From Treponema sp. (GTDB lineage: Bacteria > Spirochaetota > Spirochaetia > Treponematales > Treponemataceae): 62,473 nucleotides of DNA. A program made the translations under genes and the position numbers. Numbering within the stretch: position 1 is the first letter of the stretch; every line of letters starts with the position of its first letter. Below, in pieces: positions 53,853 to 62,425 of this stretch. The stretch covers positions 1 through 62,473 of the forward strand of contig JAAYQG010000141.1 of NCBI GenBank assembly GCA_012519415.1. Direction: 5' to 3'. A model generated the notes under the pieces. That model saw only the letters and a list, made by a program, of their open reading frames with translations. It did not search any database and was not told the origin of the DNA.

Positions 53853-54638
53853 CTATCTTTCTGTTTTATGTTCTGTTACTGAAATGGAACGAGTTGCTTC
53901 ATAAAGCAAAACACCGGCAGCAACAGAAACATTAAGGCTGTCAAGTTTTCCGCAAGTAGAAATTGAAAGAATAACATCGCATTTTTCGCGCAAAAGCCGA
54001 CTCATGCCTGTTCCTTCGCTTCCCATGATGATAACGGCTTTGTTTGAAAATTCTATTTCTTTTAATGGAGTGCCGCCTGCATCTGCGCCATAAATCCAAA
54101 AACCTGCATCTTTAAGTTGTTCTACTGCACGATTTAGATTTACAACAACAGCTTGAGGAACCCAAGCTGCAGCACCCGCACTTGAGCGCATTATGACATT
54201 GCTTTCGCTTGCACCTCGTCGTTCGGGCATTACAACTAAATCTGCACCGAATTGGTCGCACGAGCGAATTATTGCACCAACATTGTGCGGGTCCGTTACA
54301 GAATCAAGCATTATAACGATTGAAGAGTCTTTTTTGCTAATTTCTGCTAACGTTTGTTCAAATTGGACAAAATTTTGTGCTGTTTTTTGTGCTCCTTCAA
54401 TTATGAGAACAATTCCGCGATGATCTTGTGCTGTTTTTGAAAGATTTGCTGTAAGACGATCTAGTTCTGCTATTGTTGTTTCTTTTGCAGGAATATTGCG
54501 TTTTTTGGCATTTTCGAGAATCTTTTTTATGCGCGGACCCGGCTTTGCATATTCAATATGCGGTTTTGCACCGTCAGCTGTGCACATCGCTGAACGCATA
54601 ACTTCTTCAACTGCATGAAAACCTGTAATTATTTGCAT
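53853..54638 (-). CDS. rlmB: 23S rRNA (guanosine2251-2'-O)-methyltransferase RlmB type
   Basis: 261 residues. The N-terminal L30e-like substrate domain begins IITGFHAVEEVMRS. The SPOUT domain shows MLDSVTDPHNVGAIIRSCDQFG (motif 1, two pieces), IIMGSEGTGMSRL (motif 2) and ISTCGKLDSLNVSVAAGVLLYE (motif 3). It methylates the P-loop guanosine of 23S rRNA, though TrmH-group relatives are similar. The start at 54638 has AAGGA 5 bases upstream; 54662 is rejected. Confidence 0.88.
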   Translation of the reverse strand: MQIITGFHAVEEVMRSAMCTADGAKPHIEYAKPGPRIKKILENAKKRNIPAKETTIAELDRLTANLSKTAQDHRGIVLIIEGAQKTAQNFVQFEQTLAEISKKDSSIVIMLDSVTDPHNVGAIIRSCDQFGADLVVMPERRGASESNVIMRSSAGAAAWVPQAVVVNLNRAVEQLKDAGFWIYGADAGGTPLKEIEFSNKAVIIMGSEGTGMSRLLREKCDVILSISTCGKLDSLNVSVAAGVLLYEATRSISVTEHKTER

Positions 54639-54671
54639 AAATTCCTTTGTGCTTTTGTTCAAGTGTGGAAA

Positions 54672-55166
54672 CTACCGTCCACAACATTGTTTGTATTTTT
54701 TGCCTGAACCGCACGGACATTTTTCGTTTCTGCCGATTTTTCTGCCGTCGCGGACGACTGTTTCCGTTTTCAAATATCCGTTTGAATAGACCCATGTATT
54801 GTTAATTTTTTTGAAATTAGCGGTTTCGTGGTGAATATCACGAATTCCTTTGCGCGTATAATCTGCAGTAAATTCAACTACACCTTCCGTATCGTTTTCT
54901 TGACCTTTTTCTGTACGGATTATTTTAAGTCCGTGCCATGTAGATTCTTCACTCCATTTGCGTGTTTCGTCTATATCAATTTCGTTATCTTCTGCTTCGC
55001 GCACACATGAATCGGCAATATATTCAATTTCATGTTTAACATATGCAGAATAGCGGCTACGCATTAAAGCTTCTGCTGTAGAGGCTTTAGCCGTTCCTTT
55101 TATAATTGGCTCGCAACAGTCGTTATATTTCTTTTTTGAACCGCACGGGCACAATGTTTCATCCAT
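54672..55166 (-). CDS. YchJ-like SEC-C motif protein
   Basis: 164 residues. SEC-C zinc motifs lie at both ends: [13 protein letters not shown] (6-18) and [13 protein letters not shown] (150-162). The NTF2-like central domain begins [20 protein letters not shown], the family layout of YchJ. The function is unknown; SEC-C binds zinc and, in SecA, SecB and ribosomes. GGAGG precedes the ATG. It lies 33 bases before rlmB in the same direction. Confidence 0.88.
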   Translation of the reverse strand: MDETLCPCGSKKKYNDCCEPIIKGTAKASTAEALMRSRYSAYVKHEIEYIADSCVREAEDNEIDIDETRKWSEESTWHGLKIIRTEKGQENDTEGVVEFTADYTRKGIRDIHHETANFKKINNTWVYSNGYLKTETVVRDGRKIGRNEKCPCGSGKKYKQCCGR

Positions 55167-55468
55167 AAATAAACCTCCGGCACTTTAAGTGGCGCATTTC
55201 TAGAAATTATAACAGAAACGATATTCTGTGTACACGAGTCGAATTAAATCATGTTAAATATAACCGAAAAAAATGGTGAATCAAGTAAAAATCTAACCCA
55301 AAATAGAAGCCTGATGTGGGCTGAAAAATGGGATTGGATATGAAAACAAAAAAGAAACTGACGGGAGGAACTGTAAAAAGTATTTAAGCTAATTTTTTAT
55401 ATGCCGACAATTTAAAAGCTGCGTTTACTTTTGAAGAATAAGAATTTTCGCGCAGTTTTTGGTTTTAT
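55167..55468. other. Intergenic region, no clear content
   Basis: AT-rich. A 15-codon frame (55340-55387) behind GGATTGG is the only hint of translation and may be chance. No hairpin of note. Confidence 0.3.
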
Positions 55469-56494
55469 ATGCAGATAAAAATTCATAATTTATTATTAGC
55501 TTGTTTCGTTATGCTGTTTTGCTTTGCATTTTTGTTTGTTTCTGCGTTTCTTTTTGCGGAGCAGCCTGAAATTGAAATTATAGAAAATATAGCAGAAGAA
55601 TCCGATGAGGTTTTTGGTCCTTTAACGGAAGAAATGACTCTACTAATGGAAAAAGCTGCACTTCAAGAACATTCTTCATTTCTGGAAGATGATTTATCAC
55701 AGCGTTTTTTAAATCCTTACAAATCGATTATGATGAATAGTGATGTTGTAGCTTTTTATGGGCATCCGAATGCTGCAGCTATGGGAATTATCGGGCAGTA
55801 TTCTCTTGAAGAGCTTGAGCCGCTTCTTCTTGATTTTGCTGCTTCATATGATGCTGTTAATGGCGTAAGAACAGTAACGCCTGCACTTTATCTTATTTTT
55901 GGCACTTGCTGGCCGGAAGGAGAGATTGGCTATTTAAATAGCGAAACGTGCAAAAAATATATAAATTATGCAGCAGAGCGCGGCTGGCTTGTTTTTTTAG
56001 ACCATCAGATTGGCAAATATACAGTTGAATATGCAGTTCAGCGTCTTTTGCCTTATTTGCAATATGAAAATATTCACCTAGCATTAGACCCTGAATGGCG
56101 AACGACAAAACCAATGCAAGAAATAGGTTGGGTAACCGCAGACGAAGTGAACAACGCCCAGCAAATGATAGAAGATTATCTAATTGAAAATAATCTTCCG
56201 GGAAAAAGAATGCTTGTAATTCATCAGTTTAAACCGTGGATGATAAGCCGAAGGCCTGAGGTTCGTTCAAATTTCGCAAGAGTTAATCTTGTTCATTGCG
56301 CCGACGGTTTTGGAACTCCAGCTCAAAAAAGAGATTCATATGCTGCAAACGCACAAGCTGAAAATATTCCGCTAAAATCATTTAAGTTATTTACAAGACC
56401 TGTAATAGCAGGTGCAGGTTTTGATTCTCCGATGATGACACCCGAAGAAGTTTTGTCTTTGCAACCGCGTCCGTATTTAATAATGCTCCAGTAA
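55469..56494 (+). CDS. Secreted or membrane-anchored protein of unknown function
   Basis: 341 residues. A strong signal peptide or anchor (about 8-30) and an acidic segment (32-70) precede a globular domain (about 95-341) with alternating strands and helices: VVAFYGHPNAAAMGIIGQ, PALYLIFG, GWLVFLDHQIGKYT, NIHLALDPEWR and MLVIHQFKPWMI. The order of strand-end acids and His looks like a TIM-barrel hydrolase, possibly polysaccharide-related, but I cannot name a family. It stands alone. Confidence 0.65.
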   Translation: MQIKIHNLLLACFVMLFCFAFLFVSAFLFAEQPEIEIIENIAEESDEVFGPLTEEMTLLMEKAALQEHSSFLEDDLSQRFLNPYKSIMMNSDVVAFYGHPNAAAMGIIGQYSLEELEPLLLDFAASYDAVNGVRTVTPALYLIFGTCWPEGEIGYLNSETCKKYINYAAERGWLVFLDHQIGKYTVEYAVQRLLPYLQYENIHLALDPEWRTTKPMQEIGWVTADEVNNAQQMIEDYLIENNLPGKRMLVIHQFKPWMISRRPEVRSNFARVNLVHCADGFGTPAQKRDSYAANAQAENIPLKSFKLFTRPVIAGAGFDSPMMTPEEVLSLQPRPYLIMLQ

Positions 56495-56699
56495 ATTTTT
56501 AAAAAAGATTTTCAGTTTTGCTTGTAAATTCACTCTGTTTGGGGTATATATTTCCTATAATATAAGAAAAACTTATTGCATTTATAATAAATATTCATTT
56601 TACTTATATTGAAAAAAAAGCTATTATAAAAACTTGATTTGGAAATCTCTAAGCTTATTGTTTTTAAAGGATTTCTATACCTTTTTTCTGGGAGAACTT

Positions 56700-57881
56700 A
56701 TGAAATATTCTGGAACTATTTCTCGCGGGATTCGTACCCCGATTATAAAAAAAGGCGATGATCTTGCATCTATTGTTGTTGATAGTGTTTGTAAAGCTGT
56801 TGAAGAAGCGAATCTTGAAATTAATGATCGCGATGTTGTTGCAATTACAGAAGCTGTTGTCGGTATTTCTCAGGGAAATTACGCAACGGCAGACCAAATT
56901 GCAAAAGATGTTTCAAATAAATTTAGAGATGCAACTGTTGGGCTAATTTTTCCTATTTTGAGCCGCAACCGTTTTTCAATGTGCCTTAAAGGCATTTCGC
57001 GCGGCTGTAAAAAGCTTGTAATTATGCTTTCTTACCCCGGTGATGAAGTCGGTAACAAAATGGTTAGTTCCGATGTGTTCTTTGATTCGGGCGTAAATCC
57101 TTACACTGATGTTTTTACGGCTGCCGAATTCAAAAAAAAGTTTCCTGATTGTGTGCATGAATTTACCGGCGTTGATTATATTGATTATTATGAAAAAATA
57201 TCGGAATGTCCTGTTGAAGTGATTCTTGCAAATGACCCTCGTGCGATTTTAAAATATACAGATACTGTAATTGTTGCTTCAATTCATGAAAGAGCAAGAA
57301 ATAAGAAAATTCTTGAAAATGCCGGTGTAAAAAAAGTTCTTTGCCTTGATGAGCTTATGACCGAAAGCGTTGACGGTTCAGGTTATAACGAGAATTTTGG
57401 GCTTTTGGGGTCAAATCTTGCTACTGACAATTCCGTAAAGCTTTTCCCGCGAAATTGTCAATCGCTTGTTGATGATATTCAATCAAGGTTTATAAAAAAA
57501 TTCGCTAAAAAAGTTGAAGTAATGATTTATGGTGACGGTGCTTTTAAAGATCCGCAGGGCGGTATTTGGGAGCTTGCCGATCCAGTTGTAAGTCCTGCTT
57601 TTACAAAAAATCTTGTAGGTACGCCGAATGAGCTTAAATTGAAATATCTTTCAGATAACAAGTTCAAAGACCTTTCCGGCGAAGAACTTGAAACTGCTAT
57701 GATTAAAGAAATTAAAAACAAAGATTCAAACCTCAAAGGTTCAATGGCAACGCTTGGAACAACTCCGCGCCAGATTACAGATCTTCTCGGTTCGCTTGCC
57801 GATTTGACATCCGGTTCCGGCGATAAAGGAACTCCTGTAGTTCTTATCCAGAATTATTTCAGCAATTATGCGAATAGCTGA
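56700..57881 (+). CDS. CofE-like (coenzyme F420-0:L-glutamate ligase family) protein
   Basis: 393 residues. The fold signature of F420_ligase is seen in VVAITEAVVGISQGNY, VGLIFPILSRNRFSMCLKGI, MIYGDGAFKDP and ELADPVVSPAF. True CofE adds gamma-linked Glu to F420-0 with GTP. A fermentative treponeme is not known to make F420, and no cof or fbi gene is near. Members in F420-less bacteria have been proposed, from memory, to act on folate glutamylation or related gamma-glutamyl chains. The start at 56700 has GGGAG upstream. Confidence 0.8.
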   Translation: MKYSGTISRGIRTPIIKKGDDLASIVVDSVCKAVEEANLEINDRDVVAITEAVVGISQGNYATADQIAKDVSNKFRDATVGLIFPILSRNRFSMCLKGISRGCKKLVIMLSYPGDEVGNKMVSSDVFFDSGVNPYTDVFTAAEFKKKFPDCVHEFTGVDYIDYYEKISECPVEVILANDPRAILKYTDTVIVASIHERARNKKILENAGVKKVLCLDELMTESVDGSGYNENFGLLGSNLATDNSVKLFPRNCQSLVDDIQSRFIKKFAKKVEVMIYGDGAFKDPQGGIWELADPVVSPAFTKNLVGTPNELKLKYLSDNKFKDLSGEELETAMIKEIKNKDSNLKGSMATLGTTPRQITDLLGSLADLTSGSGDKGTPVVLIQNYFSNYANS

Positions 57882-58206
57882 GTGGTTTCGCATGGGGTTG
57901 GTTCTACGGTTTGGAATTGCGCTTCTGTTTTGGATTTAAGCTAAAATATATTGATACAAAAGTTCATTTTTTGTAGATTAAAAGACATACTGGTCTACTA
58001 ATATTGTGTAGAGTTCTTTTGCAAAATTTTAACATAAAATTGAAAAGACCATCTTTACAAACAAAACATCGATAAATTTCGATATTGTTTGTGCGGGTTT
58101 TGTTTTTGATGTTTTCATTATAAAAATAAAACCGTTGCAACATAATAGACAAAAGAATGAAGATTTAGCTTCTAAACTAAAAAGTTCGTTCGTTGGAGAA
58201 ATGAAG
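57882..58206. other. Intergenic region with a hairpin before nfnA
   Basis: CAAACAA/TTGTTTG and ATCGA/TCGAT form a stem (58058-58091) followed by GGGTTTTGTTTTTG, a possible terminator for the cofE-like gene or an attenuator for nfnAB. The remaining sequence shows nothing recognisable. Confidence 0.4.
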
Positions 58207-59079
58207 ATGCATACCATTCTTGAAAAACGGCAGCTTTCTGCCGATGTTTTTTATTTCAAAGTCAATGCGCCGGATATTGCCCGCAATCGAAAAGCCGGTC
58301 AATTTGTTCTGATTCAGCTTGATATTGAATATGGGGAACGCATTCCGCTAACAATTGCTGATGCAAATGCAGTTGAAGGTTGGATTGCACTTGTGTTTCA
58401 GACTGTTGGGGCAACGACTTTTTTATTATCACGTAAACAGGAAGGCGATAAATTAGCCGCAGTTCTCGGTCCGCTTGGAAATCCGACACATATAGAAAAA
58501 AAGAACGGTTCTGTAGTAGTAGTCGGTGGTGGTATAGGTGTTGCTCCTTGTTATCCGATTGTTGAAGCTCATAAAAAAATTGGAAACAAAGTAATTGTAA
58601 TTGTTGCAGCGCGTACAAAAGAACTTTTGATTTTTGTTGAAGAAATGAAAGCTATCGCTGACGAAGTTATAATTATGACAGATGATGGTTCAGCAGGTCG
58701 TCAAGGCGTTTCAACCCTTCCGCTTAAAGAAATCTGTGAATCTAAAAACCCTCCCGCTGAAGTTGTTGCAATTGGTCCTCCGATTATGATGAAATTTTGT
58801 GCCGCAACTACAAAACCGTTTAATGTTCCTACAATAGTTTCACTTAACACAATTATGATTGATGGAACAGGAATGTGCGGTTGCTGTAGAGTTTCGATTG
58901 GCGGAAAGACAAAATTCGTTTGTGTTGATGGTCCTGAGTTTGACGGTCATCTTGTAGACTGGGATAATATGATGATGCGTATGAAATCATTCAAGGAACG
59001 TGAAACAGAAGATTTTCACAAATGCAAGTTGCAAGCGCAGGCTGATGCACTTGCAGCAGGAGAGAAAAATAATGTCTGA
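58207..59079 (+). CDS. nfnA: NADH-dependent ferredoxin:NADP+ oxidoreductase, small subunit NfnA
   Basis: 290 residues of the ferredoxin-NADP reductase superfamily: FAD site ERIPLTIAD, NAD loop VVVVGGGIGVAPCYPI, and a C-terminal [2Fe-2S] cysteine cluster GTGMCGCCRVSI ... FVCVDGPEFDG as in NfnA, SudB and PyrK-like chains. With NfnB it couples NADH, ferredoxin and NADPH by electron bifurcation. GGAG at 58195-58198 is 8 bases from the ATG at 58207 (58201 is a less likely start). It overlaps nfnB by 8 bases. Confidence 0.85.
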   Translation: MHTILEKRQLSADVFYFKVNAPDIARNRKAGQFVLIQLDIEYGERIPLTIADANAVEGWIALVFQTVGATTFLLSRKQEGDKLAAVLGPLGNPTHIEKKNGSVVVVGGGIGVAPCYPIVEAHKKIGNKVIVIVAARTKELLIFVEEMKAIADEVIIMTDDGSAGRQGVSTLPLKEICESKNPPAEVVAIGPPIMMKFCAATTKPFNVPTIVSLNTIMIDGTGMCGCCRVSIGGKTKFVCVDGPEFDGHLVDWDNMMMRMKSFKERETEDFHKCKLQAQADALAAGEKNNV

Positions 59080-60562
59080 ATATATTGATTTTAAAACCCT
59101 TGACGCTTCTGCAAAAGCGGAATTTGCAAAACTTGAAGGAAAAAATTTTTCGCCAAAGGAGCGTATGTCAATTCCGCAGCAAATTATGCCGACAGGTGAA
59201 CCGAATATCCGTGCGCGTCAAATGACAGAAGTTGCTTTAGGATATACAAAAGAACAAGCTATTGTTGAAGCAAATCGTTGTGTGCAATGTAAAAATCAGC
59301 CTTGTGTATCCGGTTGTCCTGTAAATGTTCCGATTCCTCAGTTTATTGCAGAAGTTGCCAAAGGGGAATTTAAAAAAGCTATTGATATTATAAAAACAAC
59401 AAATCTTTTGCCAGCTATTTGTGGTCGAGTTTGTCCGCAAGAAAAGCAATGTCAAGAACAATGCACTGTTGGAAAAGTTTTCAAAGATTCGGAAAAAGCT
59501 GTTTCAATCGGACGACTTGAGCGATTTGTAGCAGATTTCGAGAGAGATAATAATTTGCAAACTGTTCCGCAAGTTGCAACTCCGACAAACAAAAAAGTGG
59601 CTATAATTGGTTCGGGGCCTGCTGGTCTTACAGTGGCTGCCGATGTTCGTCGTGCAGGGCATAATGTTACAGTTTTTGAAGCTTTTCATAAAGCCGGCGG
59701 TGTTATGGTTTATGGAATTCCCGAATTTCGTCTTCCAAAATCAATTGTTGAAAATGAAATCAAAATGCTTAAAAAAATGGGCGTTGAATTTCGCACAAAC
59801 TTTTTGGTCGGTCGCACCGGTACGCTTTTTCAGCTTTTAAAAGAACATGGATATGATGCAGCTTTTATTGGTACAGGGGCGGGACTTCCGAAATTTATGA
59901 ATATTGAAGGAGAGAATCTTATCGGGGTTTTTAGTGCAAATGAATATTTGACACGTGCAAATCTTATGAAAGCTTATGATACGGAAAAAGCAAGAACTCC
60001 TCTTTATAAAGCGAATCATGTTGTAGTGGTTGGCGGCGGTAATGTTGCAATGGATGCTGCGCGTATGGGATACCGTTTGGGCGCAGAAGTTGTTGATGTT
60101 GTTTATCGCCGAACAAGGGAAGAAATGCCGGCGCGCCGTGAGGAAATTGCACATGCAGAAGAAGAAGGCGTTAATTTTAGATTCCTTGAAAATCCGGTAA
60201 AAATTAACGGCGATGAAAACGGTCGTGTAAAAAGCGTTACTGTGCTCTCTTATAAGCTTGGCGAACCTGATGAGTCCGGCAGAAGAAGTCCCATACCAAT
60301 TGAGGGCAGTGAACATGATATTGACTGCGATGCTGTAATAGTTGCTTTGGGCAACGGCTCTAATCCGCTTATGGTCAAAACAACTCCCGGCTTGAGTGCA
60401 GACAATAAAGGGCATATTGCGGTAAATGAAAATGGAATGACTTCTATTGAGGGTGTTTGGGCTGGAGGAGATATTGTACTTGGAGCTGCAACAGTTATCC
60501 TTGCAATGGGCGAAGGTCGAAAAGCCGCACTCAGTATAAATGAATATCTTGCCAAAAAATGA
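59072..60562 (+). CDS. nfnB: NfnB, large subunit (GltD-like)
   Basis: 496 residues. The N-terminal ferredoxin-like region has CVQCKNQPCVSGCPV and CGRVCPQEKQCQEQC ([4Fe-4S] clusters). The FAD loop is IIGSGPAGLTVA, the NADPH loop VVGGGNVAMDAAR, and EEMPARREE follows. It is often annotated as glutamate synthase small subunit, but no glutamate synthase large subunit is present, and the coupling to nfnA fits Nfn. It lies in the cytosol and balances redox in fermenters. Confidence 0.88.
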   Translation: MSEYIDFKTLDASAKAEFAKLEGKNFSPKERMSIPQQIMPTGEPNIRARQMTEVALGYTKEQAIVEANRCVQCKNQPCVSGCPVNVPIPQFIAEVAKGEFKKAIDIIKTTNLLPAICGRVCPQEKQCQEQCTVGKVFKDSEKAVSIGRLERFVADFERDNNLQTVPQVATPTNKKVAIIGSGPAGLTVAADVRRAGHNVTVFEAFHKAGGVMVYGIPEFRLPKSIVENEIKMLKKMGVEFRTNFLVGRTGTLFQLLKEHGYDAAFIGTGAGLPKFMNIEGENLIGVFSANEYLTRANLMKAYDTEKARTPLYKANHVVVVGGGNVAMDAARMGYRLGAEVVDVVYRRTREEMPARREEIAHAEEEGVNFRFLENPVKINGDENGRVKSVTVLSYKLGEPDESGRRSPIPIEGSEHDIDCDAVIVALGNGSNPLMVKTTPGLSADNKGHIAVNENGMTSIEGVWAGGDIVLGAATVILAMGEGRKAALSINEYLAKK

Positions 60563-60582
60563 ATTAAACTGATTTTTTAGGG

Positions 60583-60740
60583 TGCAATCAAAACTTTGCC
60601 GGAAAATAGCGTCAAAGTTTTGATTTGCTAAGTTTGCGTCGCAAACTTGTTTATTAACTTGCTGTTTTTCACTGCGTTGCAAAACAGCGTAAAACCTCAA
60701 TTCGGAAGTTGAAACTTCCTCATCGAGGTTTTATAGAAGT
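60583..60740 (+). repeat. Four-hairpin unit A (type I)
   Basis: Hairpin 1 TCAAAACTTTG/CAAAGTTTTGA; hairpin 2 AAGTTTGC/GCAAACTT with loop GTC; hairpin 3 GCTGTTTT/AAAACAGC around TCACTGCGTTGC; hairpin 4 CCTC/GAGG outside GGAAGTT/AACTTCC, then TTTTATAG. The unit is 158 bp. Confidence 0.9.
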
Positions 60741-60899
60741 TGCAATCAAAACTTTGCCGGAAGATAGCGTCAAAGTTTTGATTTGCCAAGTTTGCGTTGC
60801 AAACTTGTTTATTAACTGTGCTTCCTCACTGCGTTGCGGAAGCACGTAAAAAGTTACCTTCGAAAACTGAAGTTTTCTCAGTAACTTTTTATTAGGGGT
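60741..60899 (+). repeat. Four-hairpin unit B (type II)
   Basis: Same hairpins 1 and 2 as unit A. Hairpin 3 is GTGCTTCC/GGAAGCAC with the same TCACTGCGTTGC loop. Hairpin 4 is AAAGTTAC/GTAACTTT outside GAAAACT/AGTTTTC, then TTTTATTAGGGG. Confidence 0.9.
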
Positions 60900-61050
60900 T
60901 GCAATCAAAACTTTGCCGAAGATAGCGTCAAGGTTTTGATTTGCTAAGTTTGCGTTGCAAACTTGTTTATTAACTTGCTGTTTTTCACTTCGTTGCAAAA
61001 CAGCGTATAAACTCAATTCGGAAGTTTCAACTTCCGAATTGAGTTTATAG
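60900..61050 (+). repeat. Four-hairpin unit C (type I)
   Basis: Like unit A, but hairpin 4 is a perfect 19-bp stem (TAAACTCAATTCGGAAGTT and its complement) and hairpin 1 has one change that keeps pairing as U-G on the plus-strand RNA. The unit ends in TATAGGGGGG, the ribosome site of the next gene. Confidence 0.9.
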
Positions 61051-61059
61051 GGGGGAATT

Positions 61060-61236
61060 TTGATAGGGACAATCATAGTAAGTACAATTTTAGTTGTAGC
61101 GGTTATTGCGGTAATTGTAAAAATGATATCGGACAAAAAAAAGCGAAAATCTTTTTGCGGTTGCTCTGGTGGGTGCTCCGGCGGTTGCGGAAGTTGTTCT
61201 GCTTGTTCTGAATTTTCTTCTGACGAGAAAAAATAA
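61060..61236 (+). CDS. FeoB-associated Cys-rich membrane protein
   Basis: 58 residues. One N-terminal membrane helix (about 2-20) and a basic turn (DKKKRK) precede a Cys/Gly/Ser cluster CGCSGGCSGGCGSCSAC (33-49), the pattern of the FeoB_associated family found beside ferrous-iron transporters. It probably binds iron at the inner face. No feoB lies in the window. It uses a TTG start at 61060 with GGGGGG at 61050-61055, supplied by the end of repeat unit C. It is easily missed because of the start codon. Confidence 0.75.
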   Translation: MIGTIIVSTILVVAVIAVIVKMISDKKKRKSFCGCSGGCSGGCGSCSACSEFSSDEKK

Positions 61237-61367
61237 CGATAGCTATAAACTTTGCTGAATAATGCAATTTTCTTTTATTCCTGCTGTTGTAGGTTTTTGT
61301 TGGTGCTTGATGTGACATTAGGATAAAATTTAAGTATTGAAAATTCAGGTTCGTTTAGTAAGTTCCA

Positions 61368-62051
61368 ATGAAAAAGATTTTAGAAATTCTTTATAAATAT
61401 CAAGACGAAAAATACGCAGATTTTATTGCGAAACTTGTTCCAAATATTCCGAGAAATGCTTTTATTGGAATTCGCTCTCCGGAATATAAAAAAATTACAA
61501 AAGAAATTTCTGAAACCGCAAAAGATGAAATTCCGGATTTTATGAGAGAACTTCCCCATAATTTTTTTGAAGAAAATGTTTTGCATTCGATTTTAATTTC
61601 ACAAATAAACGATTTTGATGAATGGGTGCATAAAATGGAAATGTTTCTGCCGTTTGTAGATAACTGGGCTGTAAGCGACGGGATGAAATCAAAAATTTTA
61701 ACGAAAAATCACGACAAACTGATTATAAAAATAAACGAATGGATTTCAAGCGGCAAACCATATAGTATGCGTGTTGCAATGCTTTTTCTAAAAAACGAAT
61801 TTCTTGGCGCAGATTTTAAAAGTGAATATCTTGAATTGGTGGCAAAAATTCGTTCCGATGAATATTATGTAAATATGATGAGCGCTTGGTTTTTTGCAGA
61901 AGCACTTGTAAAGCAATGGGATAGCGCACTTGAGTTTTTGCAGCAGCATAAGCTTGACAACTGGACTCATAACAAAACAATTCAAAAAGCACGCGAAAGT
62001 TTTAGAATTCCTTCTGAACAGAAAGAACATTTAAATAGTCTAAAAAAATGA
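61368..62051 (+). CDS. AlkD-like DNA alkylation repair protein
   Basis: 227 residues of HEAT-like helical repeats. Residues matching the Bacillus cereus AlkD site: Trp100 and Asp104 in FVDNWAVSDGM (spacing as Trp109/Asp113), Arg135 in YSMRVAML and Trp174 in MMSAWFFAEAL. It excises 3- and 7-alkyl purines without base flipping. There is no strong ribosome site before the ATG at 61368. Confidence 0.88.
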   Translation: MKKILEILYKYQDEKYADFIAKLVPNIPRNAFIGIRSPEYKKITKEISETAKDEIPDFMRELPHNFFEENVLHSILISQINDFDEWVHKMEMFLPFVDNWAVSDGMKSKILTKNHDKLIIKINEWISSGKPYSMRVAMLFLKNEFLGADFKSEYLELVAKIRSDEYYVNMMSAWFFAEALVKQWDSALEFLQQHKLDNWTHNKTIQKARESFRIPSEQKEHLNSLKK

Positions 62052-62268
62052 TTTTGCTACAGCTTCGCAATAATTTGCCAGCAATTTCTGCATCGTATGT
62101 TCTGCCTATACAATCTATATATGTCGTAGAAACGCAACATATGATTTGGAAGTAAAAAATAAGTATAAACATTCCACTTTAAAGGGAATTATTATGGACA
62201 GAAAATCTATGTTTTGTTTAGAATGTTTTATAAGCATTTTGAATTTTTAACTTTTTATATATATAGGA

Positions 62269-62425
62269 TGCAATCAAAACTTTGCCGGAAATAGCGTCAA
62301 AGTTTTGATTTGCTAAGTTTGCGTTGCAAACTTGTTTATTAACTGTGCTTCCTCACTGCGTTGCGGAAGCACGAACAAAGTTACCTTCGAAAACTGAAGT
62401 TTTCTCTGTAACTTTTTATTAGAGA
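62269..62425 (+). repeat. Four-hairpin unit D (type II)
   Basis: Same as unit B in hairpins 3 and 4 (GTGCTTCC/GGAAGCAC; AAAGTTAC/GTAACTTT), hairpin 1 and 2 as in all units. Confidence 0.9.

Larger units (their letters stand above)
60563..61059. other. Intergenic region filled by tandem four-hairpin units
   Basis: Three units lie head to tail (next three entries). Reading frames on the minus strand here just translate the repeat and are not genes. Confidence 0.8.

Noticed and set aside
59072-60562. Glutamate synthase small subunit (GltD)
   Set aside because: No large subunit nearby and it overlaps an NfnA gene; Nfn explains the pair better.
59837-61136. Minus-strand frames over nfnB and the repeats
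   Set aside because: They are shadows of nfnB and translations of the hairpin units, and repeat the same residues in each unit.
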